From positions 62,001 through 126,000 of the forward strand of contig NZ_SZVO01000013.1 of NCBI RefSeq assembly GCF_005280585.1: DNA of 64,000 nt, read 5' to 3'. Within the stretch, counting starts at the first letter, position 1, and each line of letters starts with the position of its first letter. The notes under the pieces were generated by a model. That model was not told the DNA's origin and made no database searches. It saw only the letters and a list, made by a program, of their open reading frames with translations. The DNA comes from Dyadobacter frigoris. GTDB taxonomy: Bacteria > Bacteroidota > Bacteroidia > Cytophagales > Spirosomataceae. The position numbers and the translations under genes were made by a program. Below are positions 26,611 through 35,642 of the stretch, piece after piece.

Positions 26611-28374
26611 TCACTTATGTTTTAACACTTCCAGATAAAAAGGTCCGTTCACCGAGGCAATTGTTTCAAACCAGGATTCAATATCATAGTCACCTTTTTT
26701 CAGATAGATATTAGTGAATGAAACAGTTTTGTTTTCGTCATTAACAAATTTGCTTCGCTGGATTTGCCCAAGCCGGATAAGCGCTCGCGTACCTTTTGGA
26801 ATTGTTTTAATTGAAATTGCTTTAAAATCATAAACTCCTTCCTCTTTGACACGCACCGTCCAGGTTCCAAGTGCATTTTCGCCAGTCCAGTTACGCATAG
26901 CTGTTCCGCTTAAATCCTGACGTGTGAGGATAACTGGATTTTCATGAATGGTTCCGATTTCAATTCTTCTGGGACTTAAATTCGGACTTGCAGCAATTTC
27001 TTTAAAAGTACTGTCCAGTTTATTTTTCAATTTAAGCGCCAGATTTTTGTCGCTTTTTACCAGATTATTCTCTTCAAAAGGATCTGTTTTCAAATTGAAA
27101 AGTCCGAAGGTATTGAGATTATCAGGGTCAGCTTCCGAGGCCACCAGTTTATAGTTGCCCTGATAAATTGCCGCGTTGCGATAGGGTTCAGGCCATCCTC
27201 GATTCCAGGCGTTGTAAAAAATGCGTTCTTCTGGTTTTTGTTTTCCCAATATTTGTTTGAATACAGATCTCCCATCTGCTTTAATCACTTTCGGAATTGG
27301 AACCCCGCTCGCTTCCAAAAGAGTAGGCAGTAAATCAACATGTGCTGTTAAACCATCCAGATCTTTATTTTCAGGAATAAATCCTTTGCCCGAAATCAAA
27401 AAAGGAACATGGGTACCTCCTTCATAAACTAAACCTTTCAAACCACGAAAACCAGTATTAAACCGCAACTGTTGATTTCCATTATCCGTCAGAAAAATCA
27501 CAATCGTGTTTTCTTCCAGGTTTTGTTTTTTAATTTCTTCAAGGATCCGGCCTACATTATCATCGATATTGGTCGCCATTCCATAGACTTTACGTGCATT
27601 TTCCTTATCCTTTTCAGTCATTTTTGACCAGGATTTTCCAGAATCCTTATCCAAAGCGGAATCAAATTTCAGGTCTTTGTATTGATCTTCATATTTTTTG
27701 GGAAGCTGCAAAGGATCATGCGGAGCGTTGTAGGAAACGTACAAAAAGAAAGGTTTAGATTTATTTTCTTTTAAAAAGCCAAGCGCAGCATCCGTGAAAA
27801 TATCAGTACAATAACCTTTTGGAAAAACATGTTTGTTATTCTCTGAAAGTACGGTGTTGAAATAACTGCTGTCGGGTCTTGTAAAATTTTCAATTAAATC
27901 GCCCGGCTGTCCAATTCCTCCTCCCCCATGCACCAGACTATATTGAAAACCTTGTTCAGAAGGTCGAAAAGGATAATTATCACCCAAATGCCATTTCCCA
28001 ACAATACCGGTTTTGTATCCGTTTTGTCCCAGGATTTCAGCTATTGTAATCTCTTCCGTAGCCATAATGGCGCCATTATTGTAGGTATCATGCACACCCG
28101 TACGTTGGGCATATCGTCCGGTCAGCAGGCTCGCACGCGTTGGCGCGCAGACGGGAGAATTGTGGAAATTGGTTAACCTCACAGAACGTGCCGCAAGTTT
28201 ATCAATGTTAGGCGTTTTGACATAGGGATTGCCCGTAAATCCAAAATCGCCATAACCCTGATCATCGGTCATGATCAGGATTATATTGGGTTTCTTTATT
28301 GCTTGTTTTTGTGCCTGCAGGTTTACAGAACCCGTAAAGAAAATGACCGCAGATATCTTTAAAAACCGTTTCAT
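26611..28374 (-). CDS. Type I sulfatase with C-terminal accessory domain
   Basis: A 587-residue exported sulfatase (signal ending NLQAQ, residue 22). Metal ligands are Asp37-Asp38 (MTDDQGYGDFG) and the formylglycine motif is C76-APTR followed by ASLLTGRYAQRTGV. GKWHLGDNYPFRPSEQGF and LTDNGNQQLRFNTGFRG complete the active site. Residues about 490-587 form an extra beta-rich domain (WTVRVKEEGVYDFKAISIKT, NIYLKKGDYDIESWFE) like the carbohydrate-binding-type tails of arylsulfatases in Planctomycetes and Bacteroidota. Confidence 0.92.
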   Translation of the reverse strand: MKRFLKISAVIFFTGSVNLQAQKQAIKKPNIILIMTDDQGYGDFGFTGNPYVKTPNIDKLAARSVRLTNFHNSPVCAPTRASLLTGRYAQRTGVHDTYNNGAIMATEEITIAEILGQNGYKTGIVGKWHLGDNYPFRPSEQGFQYSLVHGGGGIGQPGDLIENFTRPDSSYFNTVLSENNKHVFPKGYCTDIFTDAALGFLKENKSKPFFLYVSYNAPHDPLQLPKKYEDQYKDLKFDSALDKDSGKSWSKMTEKDKENARKVYGMATNIDDNVGRILEEIKKQNLEENTIVIFLTDNGNQQLRFNTGFRGLKGLVYEGGTHVPFLISGKGFIPENKDLDGLTAHVDLLPTLLEASGVPIPKVIKADGRSVFKQILGKQKPEERIFYNAWNRGWPEPYRNAAIYQGNYKLVASEADPDNLNTFGLFNLKTDPFEENNLVKSDKNLALKLKNKLDSTFKEIAASPNLSPRRIEIGTIHENPVILTRQDLSGTAMRNWTGENALGTWTVRVKEEGVYDFKAISIKTIPKGTRALIRLGQIQRSKFVNDENKTVSFTNIYLKKGDYDIESWFETIASVNGPFYLEVLKHK

Positions 28375-28397
28375 GAAATCATATTCATAATGTCAGA

Positions 28398-29777
28398 TTA
28401 TTTACTTCCTTTCGCCGCTGCTCTTTCCGCACGTTTTTTGATATGACTGTTATCTGCCGGCATTTGCTGAACCAGTGCAGGTGGTGTTTGACCCAGTTTC
28501 CTGGTAAACAGATCAAGTGAAGCCAGCAATTCTTTCGCCTTTTCCGGGTTGGTTTTCAGCAGATTATTTTTCTCTCCAATGTCCGTTTTCAGATTGAACA
28601 AAAGTGTGTCCGTTGCAGCTACAACTGTTATTCCATTGATTTTTGTATCCGGCTGCGGCAAACGGATTTTCCAGTCTCCATTTCTGTAAGCTTCGATTTT
28701 ACCGTATGAATAGTAGGCAAATTCTTTCCCTTTACGTTTTCCTGTTCCAAACAAAACAGGGCTGATATCTTCTCCGTCAAGCGGCTTTTTCGTTTCTGTT
28801 TTCTGGCTTCCGGTAAGGCTGATAATGGTTGGATACAAATCCAATTGCAAAGCCAGATCATCATAAACCGTTCCGGGTTTAATTTTTCCAGGCCAGGATG
28901 CCACCGTCGGGACACGCTGTCCGCCTTCAAAAGTGGTACCTTTCCCTTGTCGTAACGGACCGGCGGAACCACCTTCCACATCAAAAATAAGCCATGGACC
29001 ATTGTCGCTCGTGAACACTACAAGGGTATTTTCTTCCAATCTGTTTTTCTTCAAAGCTTTTACAACCTCGCCCACACTCCAGTCAATTTCTTCGATCACA
29101 TCACCATACAAACCTCTTTTGGATTTCCCCTCAAATGCGGGCGAAGCATACAACGGAACGTGCGGCATGTTGTGGGTAATGTACAGGAAAAACGGCTTGT
29201 CTTTATTCTTATCAATGAATTTTACTGCTTCGTTTGTATATGTTTTTGTGATGTAATTCTGATTGACTTTAATACTGTCAACATCGTTGCCACGCAGATA
29301 AACAACGCCCATCATATCATTGCTGTATGGGATTCCATAATATTCGTCAAAGCCATTTTGCAAAGGTAAAAACGATTTGTGATGCCCCAGATGCCATTTT
29401 CCGAAGATAGCAGTTTTATAACCGTTGCCCTTTAAAGCTTCCCCTATCGTAACTTCTTCCGCAGGAATTCCGGTAAAACTTTCAGGAAAGAAAACGTGAT
29501 CGATACCAAGCCGCTTTGGATAACGGCCAGTGATTAATGCCGCTCTGGATGGACTGCAAACCGGTGAGCTGGAATAAAATGATGTAAATTTAATCCCTTT
29601 TGCCGCCAGATTATCAATATTTGGCGTCCGGATATCCGTTGCGCCAAACGCCCCAATATCTCCATAACCAAGATCATCGGCCATTATTACAACGATATTG
29701 GGCTTCGCATTTTTTTGTTGGGCCAGTGAAAGTACCGGCGCGGCCAGCATTATTACACCGAGTAAAATCTTTTTCAT
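28398..29777 (-). CDS. Type I sulfatase, arylsulfatase A-like
   Basis: A 459-residue exported sulfatase (signal MKKILLGVIMLAAPVLSLAQ). Metal ligands are Asp34-Asp35 (MADDLGYGDIG); the motif C74-SPSR is followed by AALITGRYPKRLGI. FGKWHLGHHKSFLPLQNGFD and TSDNGPWLIFDVEGGSAGPL match arylsulfatase A-type enzymes. The tail is basic (HIKKRAERAAAKGSK). An intrinsic terminator lies directly upstream (29833-29871), so this gene may have its own promoter or depend on read-through. Confidence 0.92.
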   Translation of the reverse strand: MKKILLGVIMLAAPVLSLAQQKNAKPNIVVIMADDLGYGDIGAFGATDIRTPNIDNLAAKGIKFTSFYSSSPVCSPSRAALITGRYPKRLGIDHVFFPESFTGIPAEEVTIGEALKGNGYKTAIFGKWHLGHHKSFLPLQNGFDEYYGIPYSNDMMGVVYLRGNDVDSIKVNQNYITKTYTNEAVKFIDKNKDKPFFLYITHNMPHVPLYASPAFEGKSKRGLYGDVIEEIDWSVGEVVKALKKNRLEENTLVVFTSDNGPWLIFDVEGGSAGPLRQGKGTTFEGGQRVPTVASWPGKIKPGTVYDDLALQLDLYPTIISLTGSQKTETKKPLDGEDISPVLFGTGKRKGKEFAYYSYGKIEAYRNGDWKIRLPQPDTKINGITVVAATDTLLFNLKTDIGEKNNLLKTNPEKAKELLASLDLFTRKLGQTPPALVQQMPADNSHIKKRAERAAAKGSK

Positions 29778-29832
29778 TTGATATGACTTGTCTTAAATTC
29801 TTACCAAGACTGAATCAGCCTGTTATAAAAAG

Positions 29833-29871
29833 TCCCCAAACGTATAACTTTACCGTTTATACGTTTGGGGA
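29833..29871 (-). terminator. Intrinsic terminator inside the sulfatase run
   Basis: TCCCCAAACGTATAA (29833-29847) pairs perfectly with TTATACGTTTGGGGA (29857-29871). On the minus strand the stem is followed by CTTTTTAT, a classic intrinsic terminator 17 bases after the stop of the 29888-31546 gene. It should split the sulfatase run into two expression levels. Confidence 0.85.
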
Positions 29872-29887
29872 TGATTGATTTGTTACC

Positions 29888-31546
29888 TTATTCCACATTA
29901 CCTCGTCTCGCAGCTCCTTTTACCGGACCGGCCGCCGGAGCACCATTTGGGTTTGCAGGTTTTATCTTTTCATAATCTACAACACCCGTTTTATCCGCCC
30001 ACTTGAAGTAATCAGCAGACAGTTCGTTGACGATTTCCGTATTCACGGCAGACAAATCATTATTTTCACTACGGTCTTTTTCGAGGTCGTACAGCTCCCA
30101 TCTGTAAGCCGGATATGTTGAAACAATTTTCCACTTTCCTTTTCTCACCGCCCGGTTTCCGGCACGTTCCCAGAAAATCGGCTCTCCCCTGTCTACGGTT
30201 TCGGATTTGCCCGTTAATACCGGCAACAAACTTTTTCCCGGTAGCGGATTTGTCGTCACACCGTTTAGCTTTACAGGATATGTTGTATTGGCCAATTCAT
30301 AAAAAGTTGGTGCAAGGTCGATTAAATGCCCCGTTCCTTTTACAATATTTCCACCTTTGATCTGCTTGGGAAACCATGCGATAAAAGGTGCGCTAATTCC
30401 ACCTTCGTGCATGTTGTTTTTGTAATTGGTATGCGGTGTGTTGGAAACGTAAGCCCAGCTTTGTTCCTGATAATCATACGACCCGGCAGTTCCGATTGGT
30501 CCTGTATTCCGGGGCGGTTTTCTGCGGTTCGTTGCTGAATAACCTCCCTGCGCACCATTATCCGAAATAAAGATGATTAATGTGTTTTCATCTTTTTTCA
30601 ATTCTTTTAGCTTTTCCCGTAAACGGCCGACATTCTGGTCAACCTGATCAACCATGGCAGCGTAAACTTCCATTTTCTTTTCCCAAAGCTGCTTTTCACT
30701 GTAAGTCAGATTATCCCAAAGCGGAACCTCCGGATCACGTTTGGCGATCGCCTGGTTTGGATCTGAAATACCCAGTGCTTTTTGCTTTTTGATACGTTCA
30801 ATCCGAAGAGAATCCCAACCGATACTATACCTGCCTTTGTATTTTGCAATATCTTCCGGTAATGCCTGTAATGGCCAGTGCGGCGCGTTAAAAGCTACAT
30901 AAAGAAAGAATGGTTTTTCTGTTTTATTTTGCTCATCCAGGAATTCCAAAGCGTTATTCGTGATTTCATTGGTAAGATATAATCCGGATTTCAGATTAAT
31001 TCTCTTATTATCCTTAACCAGCTCAACCGGAGGTGCCTGACCATATTCTCCAATATCAAAATAATTGCTCGCTCCCTTAATAAAACCATAAAAATGATCA
31101 AAACCACGTTGATTTGGCCAGGCTGTACTATCACCTCCAACATGCCATTTTCCGCTCATTAAAGTGCTGTAACCAGAATTTTTAAGTACCTCAGCGAACG
31201 TGAGTGATTCTTTGTTAAGATATCCCTGATAAGCCGGTAAACCCAGATTCACATCAAAATAACCAATGCCTGCTTTGTGCGGATATTGACCGGTAATAAG
31301 CGAAGCGCGCGTTGGTGCACAGATGGAATTGTTATAAAACTCACGGAAGCGGATTCCCTCTTTTGCAAGATTATCCAGATTAGGCGTCTGGATTTCGGAA
31401 CCATAGGAACCAATATCAGAATAGCCCATATCATCAACCATAATCAGGATGATGTTGGGCCTTGTATCTGCCTTTTTATTTTTTTGTGCGAACGCTGTGA
31501 TCGTACTGCCCGTCAAAAGCAGACCAATCATAAAATTAAATTTCAT
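29888..31546 (-). CDS. Type I arylsulfatase
   Basis: A 552-residue exported arylsulfatase (signal ending ITAFAQ, residue 21). Metal ligands are Asp38-Asp39 (MVDDMGYSDIG); the formylglycine motif is C76-APTR followed by ASLITGQYPHKAGI. SGKWHVGGDSTAWPNQRGFD, HEGGISAPFIAWFP and the tail WERAGNRAVRKGKWKIVSTY are typical of the broad arylsulfatase group (also 40369, 44877 and 51822). It is separated from the upstream binding-protein gene by a 177-bp gap that holds a 14-bp tandem repeat. Confidence 0.93.
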   Translation of the reverse strand: MKFNFMIGLLLTGSTITAFAQKNKKADTRPNIILIMVDDMGYSDIGSYGSEIQTPNLDNLAKEGIRFREFYNNSICAPTRASLITGQYPHKAGIGYFDVNLGLPAYQGYLNKESLTFAEVLKNSGYSTLMSGKWHVGGDSTAWPNQRGFDHFYGFIKGASNYFDIGEYGQAPPVELVKDNKRINLKSGLYLTNEITNNALEFLDEQNKTEKPFFLYVAFNAPHWPLQALPEDIAKYKGRYSIGWDSLRIERIKKQKALGISDPNQAIAKRDPEVPLWDNLTYSEKQLWEKKMEVYAAMVDQVDQNVGRLREKLKELKKDENTLIIFISDNGAQGGYSATNRRKPPRNTGPIGTAGSYDYQEQSWAYVSNTPHTNYKNNMHEGGISAPFIAWFPKQIKGGNIVKGTGHLIDLAPTFYELANTTYPVKLNGVTTNPLPGKSLLPVLTGKSETVDRGEPIFWERAGNRAVRKGKWKIVSTYPAYRWELYDLEKDRSENNDLSAVNTEIVNELSADYFKWADKTGVVDYEKIKPANPNGAPAAGPVKGAARRGNVE

Positions 31547-31621
31547 CTGGCAGGGTTAGTTTTGGATAAAATGTCTGGAAAATATTAACTATCTCCAGAC
31601 GAGAAATTCGGTCCGAATTAA

Positions 31622-31703
31622 ACTTTAAGGTGCCAGGAACATAATGCCCGGCACGCGGTGCCCGGCACGCGGTGCCCGGCACGCGGTGCCCGGCACCTAA
31701 AGT
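31622..31703. repeat. 14-bp GC-rich tandem repeat inside an inverted repeat
   Basis: Three exact copies of GCCCGGCACGCGGT (31646-31659, 31660-31673, 31674-31687) plus a partial copy (31688-31698). Each junction contains GTGCC-C-GGCAC, which is self-complementary. The array is flanked by ACTTTAAGGTGCC (31622-31634) and GGCACCTAAAGT (31692-31703), inverted copies differing by one extra A. It stands out as GC-rich in an AT-rich gap and should form a strong stem between the binding-protein gene and the sulfatase downstream. Confidence 0.85.
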
Positions 31704-31723
31704 GTAAATTAATTCACCTAAGC

Positions 31724-32656
31724 TTATTTCACTGCTGAAAATCTTTCCAGCTTTTCTTTTTCAACCTGCAAGCGTTTTGGTTCAGGTTTAAGATATCCGT
31801 ACCGATGCAGATCCGCATCCGCATGAGACGCTACCCATAAAAGGAATTTCTTTGCTTCCTGGTTGCTGTTATTCTTTGCAATTGAAAAATGTACATACTC
31901 AACCGGTACATTTTTAACTTTTTCAGTTTCCAGTTTTTCTAAAACCTGATCCAGATTATCTGTTTGTTTTTCTTCTTTTGAAACACGTCCGTTTCCATCA
32001 AGATCAACCGGAATAATGGTCAGGCCTTCTGCGGGTTTGCGTGTTGTCAAATCATAAGCCAGACCAGGAACAGTGTACGTTATACCCGTGTCGTCTTTCA
32101 ACAAAGCCTTGATCAAATGCTCATCCGCACCTGCAATACTTTTTCCTTTGATCTGCTGCTGCTCATATCCAAAATATTTGGCGAAAGTCAATGGTGCACC
32201 GGCTTTTTGTAAACGGGTATAAACCGTGAAAGGAACTGTTATGGAATTATCCTTTTCCGCATAAATATCGTGGAAGAAAATTTGTTTGTATGTTTTTTCA
32301 ATCAAACCTTTGTCTCCATATTCCTTCGCAAAAGCCGAAGTTGAATTGGCAACAGGCAAAAGCGCATAACGCCCGATTGAAATATATTCTCTGGTTTCTT
32401 TAACCGCTTTGTCCTGATCATAAGCCTCAATAAGCAAGTCATATTTTTCAGGATCTGTAATCGTTCTGGCGTCAATTGTAATTTGCGCTTTTGGATTTTC
32501 AGCAGTATATTCTTTGATCCATTTATCTACCAAAGGATAAGCGAAACGCACACCCGTGATAACTACTTTATTTTGAGAAACTTCCTGGGCAAATAAATTT
32601 GAACTGGCAGATACGGCCAGACCGGCAACAAATAGGAATGATTTGATCGTTTTCAT
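31724..32656 (-). CDS. Orphan PstS-like periplasmic substrate-binding protein
   Basis: A 310-residue exported protein (signal ending SNLFAQ, residue 24). It begins VVITGVRFAYPLVDKWIKEY and continues YENPKAQ-type segments, YISIGRYALLPVANSTS and SITVPFTVYTRLQKAG, a layout like the PBP-like proteins related to phosphate-binding PstS. It lacks any nearby ABC permease or ATPase. Residues near 225-236 (DLDGNGRVSKEE) have the spacing of a Ca2+-binding EF-hand/dockerin loop. It is the first gene after leader A, heading the long sulfatase run, so I infer a role in binding an oxyanion such as sulfate; this is not shown by sequence. Confidence 0.75.
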   Translation of the reverse strand: MKTIKSFLFVAGLAVSASSNLFAQEVSQNKVVITGVRFAYPLVDKWIKEYTAENPKAQITIDARTITDPEKYDLLIEAYDQDKAVKETREYISIGRYALLPVANSTSAFAKEYGDKGLIEKTYKQIFFHDIYAEKDNSITVPFTVYTRLQKAGAPLTFAKYFGYEQQQIKGKSIAGADEHLIKALLKDDTGITYTVPGLAYDLTTRKPAEGLTIIPVDLDGNGRVSKEEKQTDNLDQVLEKLETEKVKNVPVEYVHFSIAKNNSNQEAKKFLLWVASHADADLHRYGYLKPEPKRLQVEKEKLERFSAVK

Positions 32657-32752
32657 GATGTTAAAAGAAAAATGAATTAATTTGATATTACCGCGGTCTG
32701 CCTTTACGAAAGGTTTATCACAATAAAAATGGAAAGAGCTGGTAAATAGTTG

Positions 32753-32851
32753 TTACACCTTATTACAACAGCTTATATCAAGAGAATTTAAAATATTTCC
32801 CACCGGAAATGCAGCTCCAAGCCGCGAAGAATTAGAATCCATCGGTCTCAT
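32753..32851 (-). CDS. Leader peptide A, ends in Cys-Cys (32 aa)
   Basis: A 32-codon ORF starting at ATG 32851 and ending TAA 32753-32755: MRPMDSNSSRLGAAFPVGNI then LNSLDISCCNKV. Cys28 and Cys29 are consecutive TGT codons. The CCGGTGGGA codons (Pro16-Val17-Gly18) carry the GGTGG that is complementary to the hairpin loop upstream. Its length, the Val17 position and the Cys pair align without gaps with leader peptide C at 51444-51548. It lies about 100 bases before the binding-protein gene. By analogy with actinobacterial polycysteine leader ORFs, a cysteine-sensing attenuator is inferred. Confidence 0.6.
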   Translation of the reverse strand: MRPMDSNSSRLGAAFPVGNILNSLDISCCNKV

Positions 32852-32901
32852 AGTTATACTATTTTTGATGTATTCTTTTTACTGGTGGTAATAAAAAGAA
32901 T
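32800..32901 (-). promoter_or_regulatory. Structured leader A: hairpin with ACCACC loop and distal GGTGG
   Basis: In the transcript sense, ATTCTTTTTA (32901-32892) pairs perfectly with TAAAAAGAAT (32881-32872), presenting a loop TTACCACCAG. The loop's CCACC is complementary to GGTGG at 32804-32800, inside leader ORF A. Similar hairpin loops occur in leaders B and C (same loop sequence) and D. Confidence 0.65.
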
Positions 32902-32908
32902 AATACCC

Positions 32909-32955
32909 TACTATATTGATAGACAAAGTAAGTTTAATAAAAATAGATTACCAAA
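32909..32955 (-). promoter_or_regulatory. Promoter A with degenerate start-site dyad
   Basis: Minus-strand TTTG (32955-32952), 21 bases, then TACTTTG (32930-32924): a Bacteroidota-type -33/-7 promoter. GTCTAT follows at once, as in the other three copies, but the right half of the GTCTA-N9-TAGAC dyad is degraded here. It should drive the binding-protein gene and the sulfatase run below it. Confidence 0.65.
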
Positions 32956-33139
32956 ACATTTTTAAAATTTCAGGATTAATCCATGAAAGACAATATTTTA
33001 TGTTTGAATAATTATTTGATAAGGAGTGAATTTGAGCTAATATCGAGTTGAGGTCTTGCATTCAAGTTGGTTTATATGCAATCAAATGGCTAGGTAGAAT
33101 ATGGATTTTCAAATTTGTTAATTATCCATATAACTGGAT

Positions 33140-33640
33140 CTAACAAAACGCCCCTATTGGATCATCTTGTTTATAGCTAACAAACTCACTAAGAAGCGGT
33201 ATAACTCCGGATGGAGTTTCTTAAAATATAAACCGGTTTTCAAGATAATTACAGGAGGCTCCAAAGGAACCGGATTTTGGAGAATGGCAATGTCTGGTCA
33301 AAATAACATTAGCAAAATCAATGAAAACGGGTTAGCCGTCTCCTCGAAAATAATTAACCGGATCATTGTCATTTAATAATTATGGCCAACTAGAATTCGC
33401 CTTTATTAATATTCTAAAATTTCGAGTTATATATAAAGAAATTCTATCCAAAATAATATGTTTTGCCAAAACGCTCCTATTGGAGCATCCTGTTTATAGC
33501 CAACCAATTCACTTAAATGCGACAAAACTCCGGATGGAGTTTCCTGAAATATTAACCGGTTTCCAAGATAATTGCAGGAGACTCCGATGGAGCCAGGATT
33601 AATCGGGGGTTCCGGATCTTTCTATAAACAGGGGGCTCCA
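33140..33640. repeat. Two degenerate copies of a palindrome-rich intergenic repeat
   Basis: Copy 1 (about 33144-33289) and copy 2 (about 33466-33600) share the order: CTCCTATTGGAGC-like stem, TGTTTATAGC.AAC, the palindrome AACTCCGGATGGAGTT (33203-33218; 33526-33541), TAAACCGGTTT.CAAGATAATT.CAGGAG and CTCC.A.GGA. The best preserved hairpins are GCTCC-TATT-GGAGC at 33473-33486 and AAACTCC-GGAT-GGAGTTT at 33525-33542. Similar intergenic repeats are common in Bacteroidota genomes. Confidence 0.7.
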
Positions 33641-33786
33641 AACGAGCCGGGTTTAGGTGAAAGGGGATTTCTGTCTTAAAATAATATCCGCAAAACACTT
33701 AAAAAGCATTGGCATTTTTCTCAAAATCATTAATCAGATATTGGAATTAAATAACTATTGCAAATCAGTTTTCGCCTTTCCCAAAG

Positions 33787-35553
33787 CTATTTCAACAATA
33801 TCAATTCAATAGAACGAACATCTGCAAAACGATTTCCTTTCAATTGATTTACTTTAATTTTTATCTGCCCTTTTCCTTTTTCAAGATCCCAATTCCCTAC
33901 AAATTTGGTTTTAAATTCCTTTTCATAAGATTCTCCGTTTCTTTTGACCCGGTCAGGACTTGGCAGAAGTGCCGGATCGTAAGGCTCTGTAATTTTACCG
34001 GAAATAGATTTTGAATTAAATATAATGTCAAAAGCACTTCCCACATTAGCTAGTGGAATGGTGTATAAAATATTCAGTTTATACTTGCCAGAGGTATGCA
34101 CATCCACATCCCAGGTAACGTAAGACTCGTCATCATTCCAATTTGTTATCCATGAAGAATTCGGTGCAGATGCACTATAAGACAAAGTTCCGGTTTTGGA
34201 ACGATGTAATTTTGCATCTTGTGAAGGCAGGGTCGTTTTAGGAAATTTCGTGTAACCCACGGGTATCCAACGAACGGTATCAATGCCAGCCATCGCCTCT
34301 TTATACCATTTATTTAAACGCCCTGAAAGATCTTTATAGATTTCCGGAAACTGAGCGGCTATGTCAGTACTTTGTGTAGAATCTTTTGACAAATCATACA
34401 AAGCGCCTTCTGAGGCAAGATATGGCCATTTTCTAACACTGTTAAATTTATTAATAGAAGAAAAAAGATATCTTTCGTCAAGCGAACTTCTCTCCCCTTT
34501 CAATAAAGACTTTAAACTTACACCATCTAGGGGTTTGGTGCCGGAAGTCGATATTCCGGCAAAATCTGTCAGTGTGGGCAGAATGTCGATGTACGCTGCC
34601 TGATCATTAATAACTTTCCCCGCCGGAATAACACCCGGCCAGCGGATAAAAAACGGTACCCGGACACCTCCTTCTTCGGCCACACCTTTCCGGCCTTTCA
34701 TATCACCATTCCAACGCCATGAATTGGGACCGTTATCAGTCATGTAAATAACAATGGTATTTTCTGCCAGTTTTAGTTCATCCAGTTTTTTCAAAATCCG
34801 GCCAACGTTATCATCAATATTCTCACACATCGCCAGAGCAGAGATTGTTACTTCCGGGTCCTCCTGACTTTTATTTTGACTGAATTGTTTCAAACCTCTT
34901 GCTTTTACCCGGTCATAATATTTGTCAGGAACCTGAAATGGCGAATGCGGCGCATTGAAGGGCACATAACATACGAAAGGTTTATTTTTATTTTTTTCGA
35001 TAAAACCAATGGCTTTATCCGTCAAATCGTCCGTTATGAAACCTTTGCTTCTCACAGCTTCGCCGTTATGATCAAGCATGGTGTTAAAGTAATTGGCATA
35101 ATGCCCACTCAAAAAGCCATAAAACTCGTCAAAACCCCGGCCATTTGGATGGTAAGGATACTGACTTCCGTTATGCCATTTTCCAAAACAGCCTGTTGCA
35201 TAACCGGATTTCTTAAAAAGATCGGCAAGGGTAACTTCATCAAGATTTAGAAACTCTTTTGAATTGGAAACGCCGTATACACCTGCGCGGTAATGATAAC
35301 GTCCCGTTAAAAGTCCCGCTCTGGTTGGCGCACAAAGCGGGGCGACATAAAATCTTGAAAAACGTGCACCGTCTCTGGCAAGTTTATCAATATTAGGCGT
35401 TTGTACATTTGAATTTCCATTAATACTTAAATCTCCCCAACCCTGATCATCTGTAAGAATAAAGACAATATTGGGCCTTTTCTGTGCTTGTGTTGAAACA
35501 AAGCCGATCAAAAAGCTTGACGTAAAACAGAAAAACAGTTGATAAAAACGCAT
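33787..35553 (-). CDS. Type I sulfatase with C-terminal beta-rich domain
   Basis: About 588 residues from ATG 35553 (the frame is open to 35574). Signal MRFYQLFFCFTSSFLIGFVS. Metal ligands Asp35-Asp36 (LTDDQGWGDLS); formylglycine motif C74-APTR followed by AGLLTGRYHYRAGV. GKWHNGSQYPYHPNGRGFDE and MTDNGPNSWRWNGDMKGRKG complete the site. Residues about 435-588 form an added domain (SWITNWNDDESYVTWDVDVH, GKYKLNILYTIPLANVGSAF, VGNWDLEKGKGQIKIKVNQL) that looks like a carbohydrate-binding-type beta-sandwich. It follows the enolase-superfamily gene by 89 bp. Confidence 0.92.
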   Translation of the reverse strand: MRFYQLFFCFTSSFLIGFVSTQAQKRPNIVFILTDDQGWGDLSINGNSNVQTPNIDKLARDGARFSRFYVAPLCAPTRAGLLTGRYHYRAGVYGVSNSKEFLNLDEVTLADLFKKSGYATGCFGKWHNGSQYPYHPNGRGFDEFYGFLSGHYANYFNTMLDHNGEAVRSKGFITDDLTDKAIGFIEKNKNKPFVCYVPFNAPHSPFQVPDKYYDRVKARGLKQFSQNKSQEDPEVTISALAMCENIDDNVGRILKKLDELKLAENTIVIYMTDNGPNSWRWNGDMKGRKGVAEEGGVRVPFFIRWPGVIPAGKVINDQAAYIDILPTLTDFAGISTSGTKPLDGVSLKSLLKGERSSLDERYLFSSINKFNSVRKWPYLASEGALYDLSKDSTQSTDIAAQFPEIYKDLSGRLNKWYKEAMAGIDTVRWIPVGYTKFPKTTLPSQDAKLHRSKTGTLSYSASAPNSSWITNWNDDESYVTWDVDVHTSGKYKLNILYTIPLANVGSAFDIIFNSKSISGKITEPYDPALLPSPDRVKRNGESYEKEFKTKFVGNWDLEKGKGQIKIKVNQLKGNRFADVRSIELILLK

Positions 35554-35642
35554 ATCTAATTTCAAAAAAGTCAATAAAACAAATTCATTACAAAGTTCAT
35601 AAACAACGAATTAAATCCATTTCGTTAATTTCTCATTAAACC

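Larger units (their letters stand above)
32657..33786. other. Long intergenic region with leader A and degenerate repeats
   Basis: The first 300 bases (32657-32955) are the 5' leader of the binding-protein transcript, with a promoter, dyad, hairpin and Cys-Cys leader ORF (own entries). Bases 33140-33640 hold two degenerate copies of a palindrome-rich repeat. No conventional gene was seen; plus-strand frames at 33167-33376 and 33366-33602 are repeat read-through. Confidence 0.6.

Noticed and set aside
31646-31698. Possible CRISPR array
   Set aside because: Unit is 14 bp with no spacers and no cas genes; it is a plain tandem repeat.
33167-33602. Two plus-strand frames of 69 and 78 codons
   Set aside because: They run through degenerate palindromic repeats and have no protein-family features.
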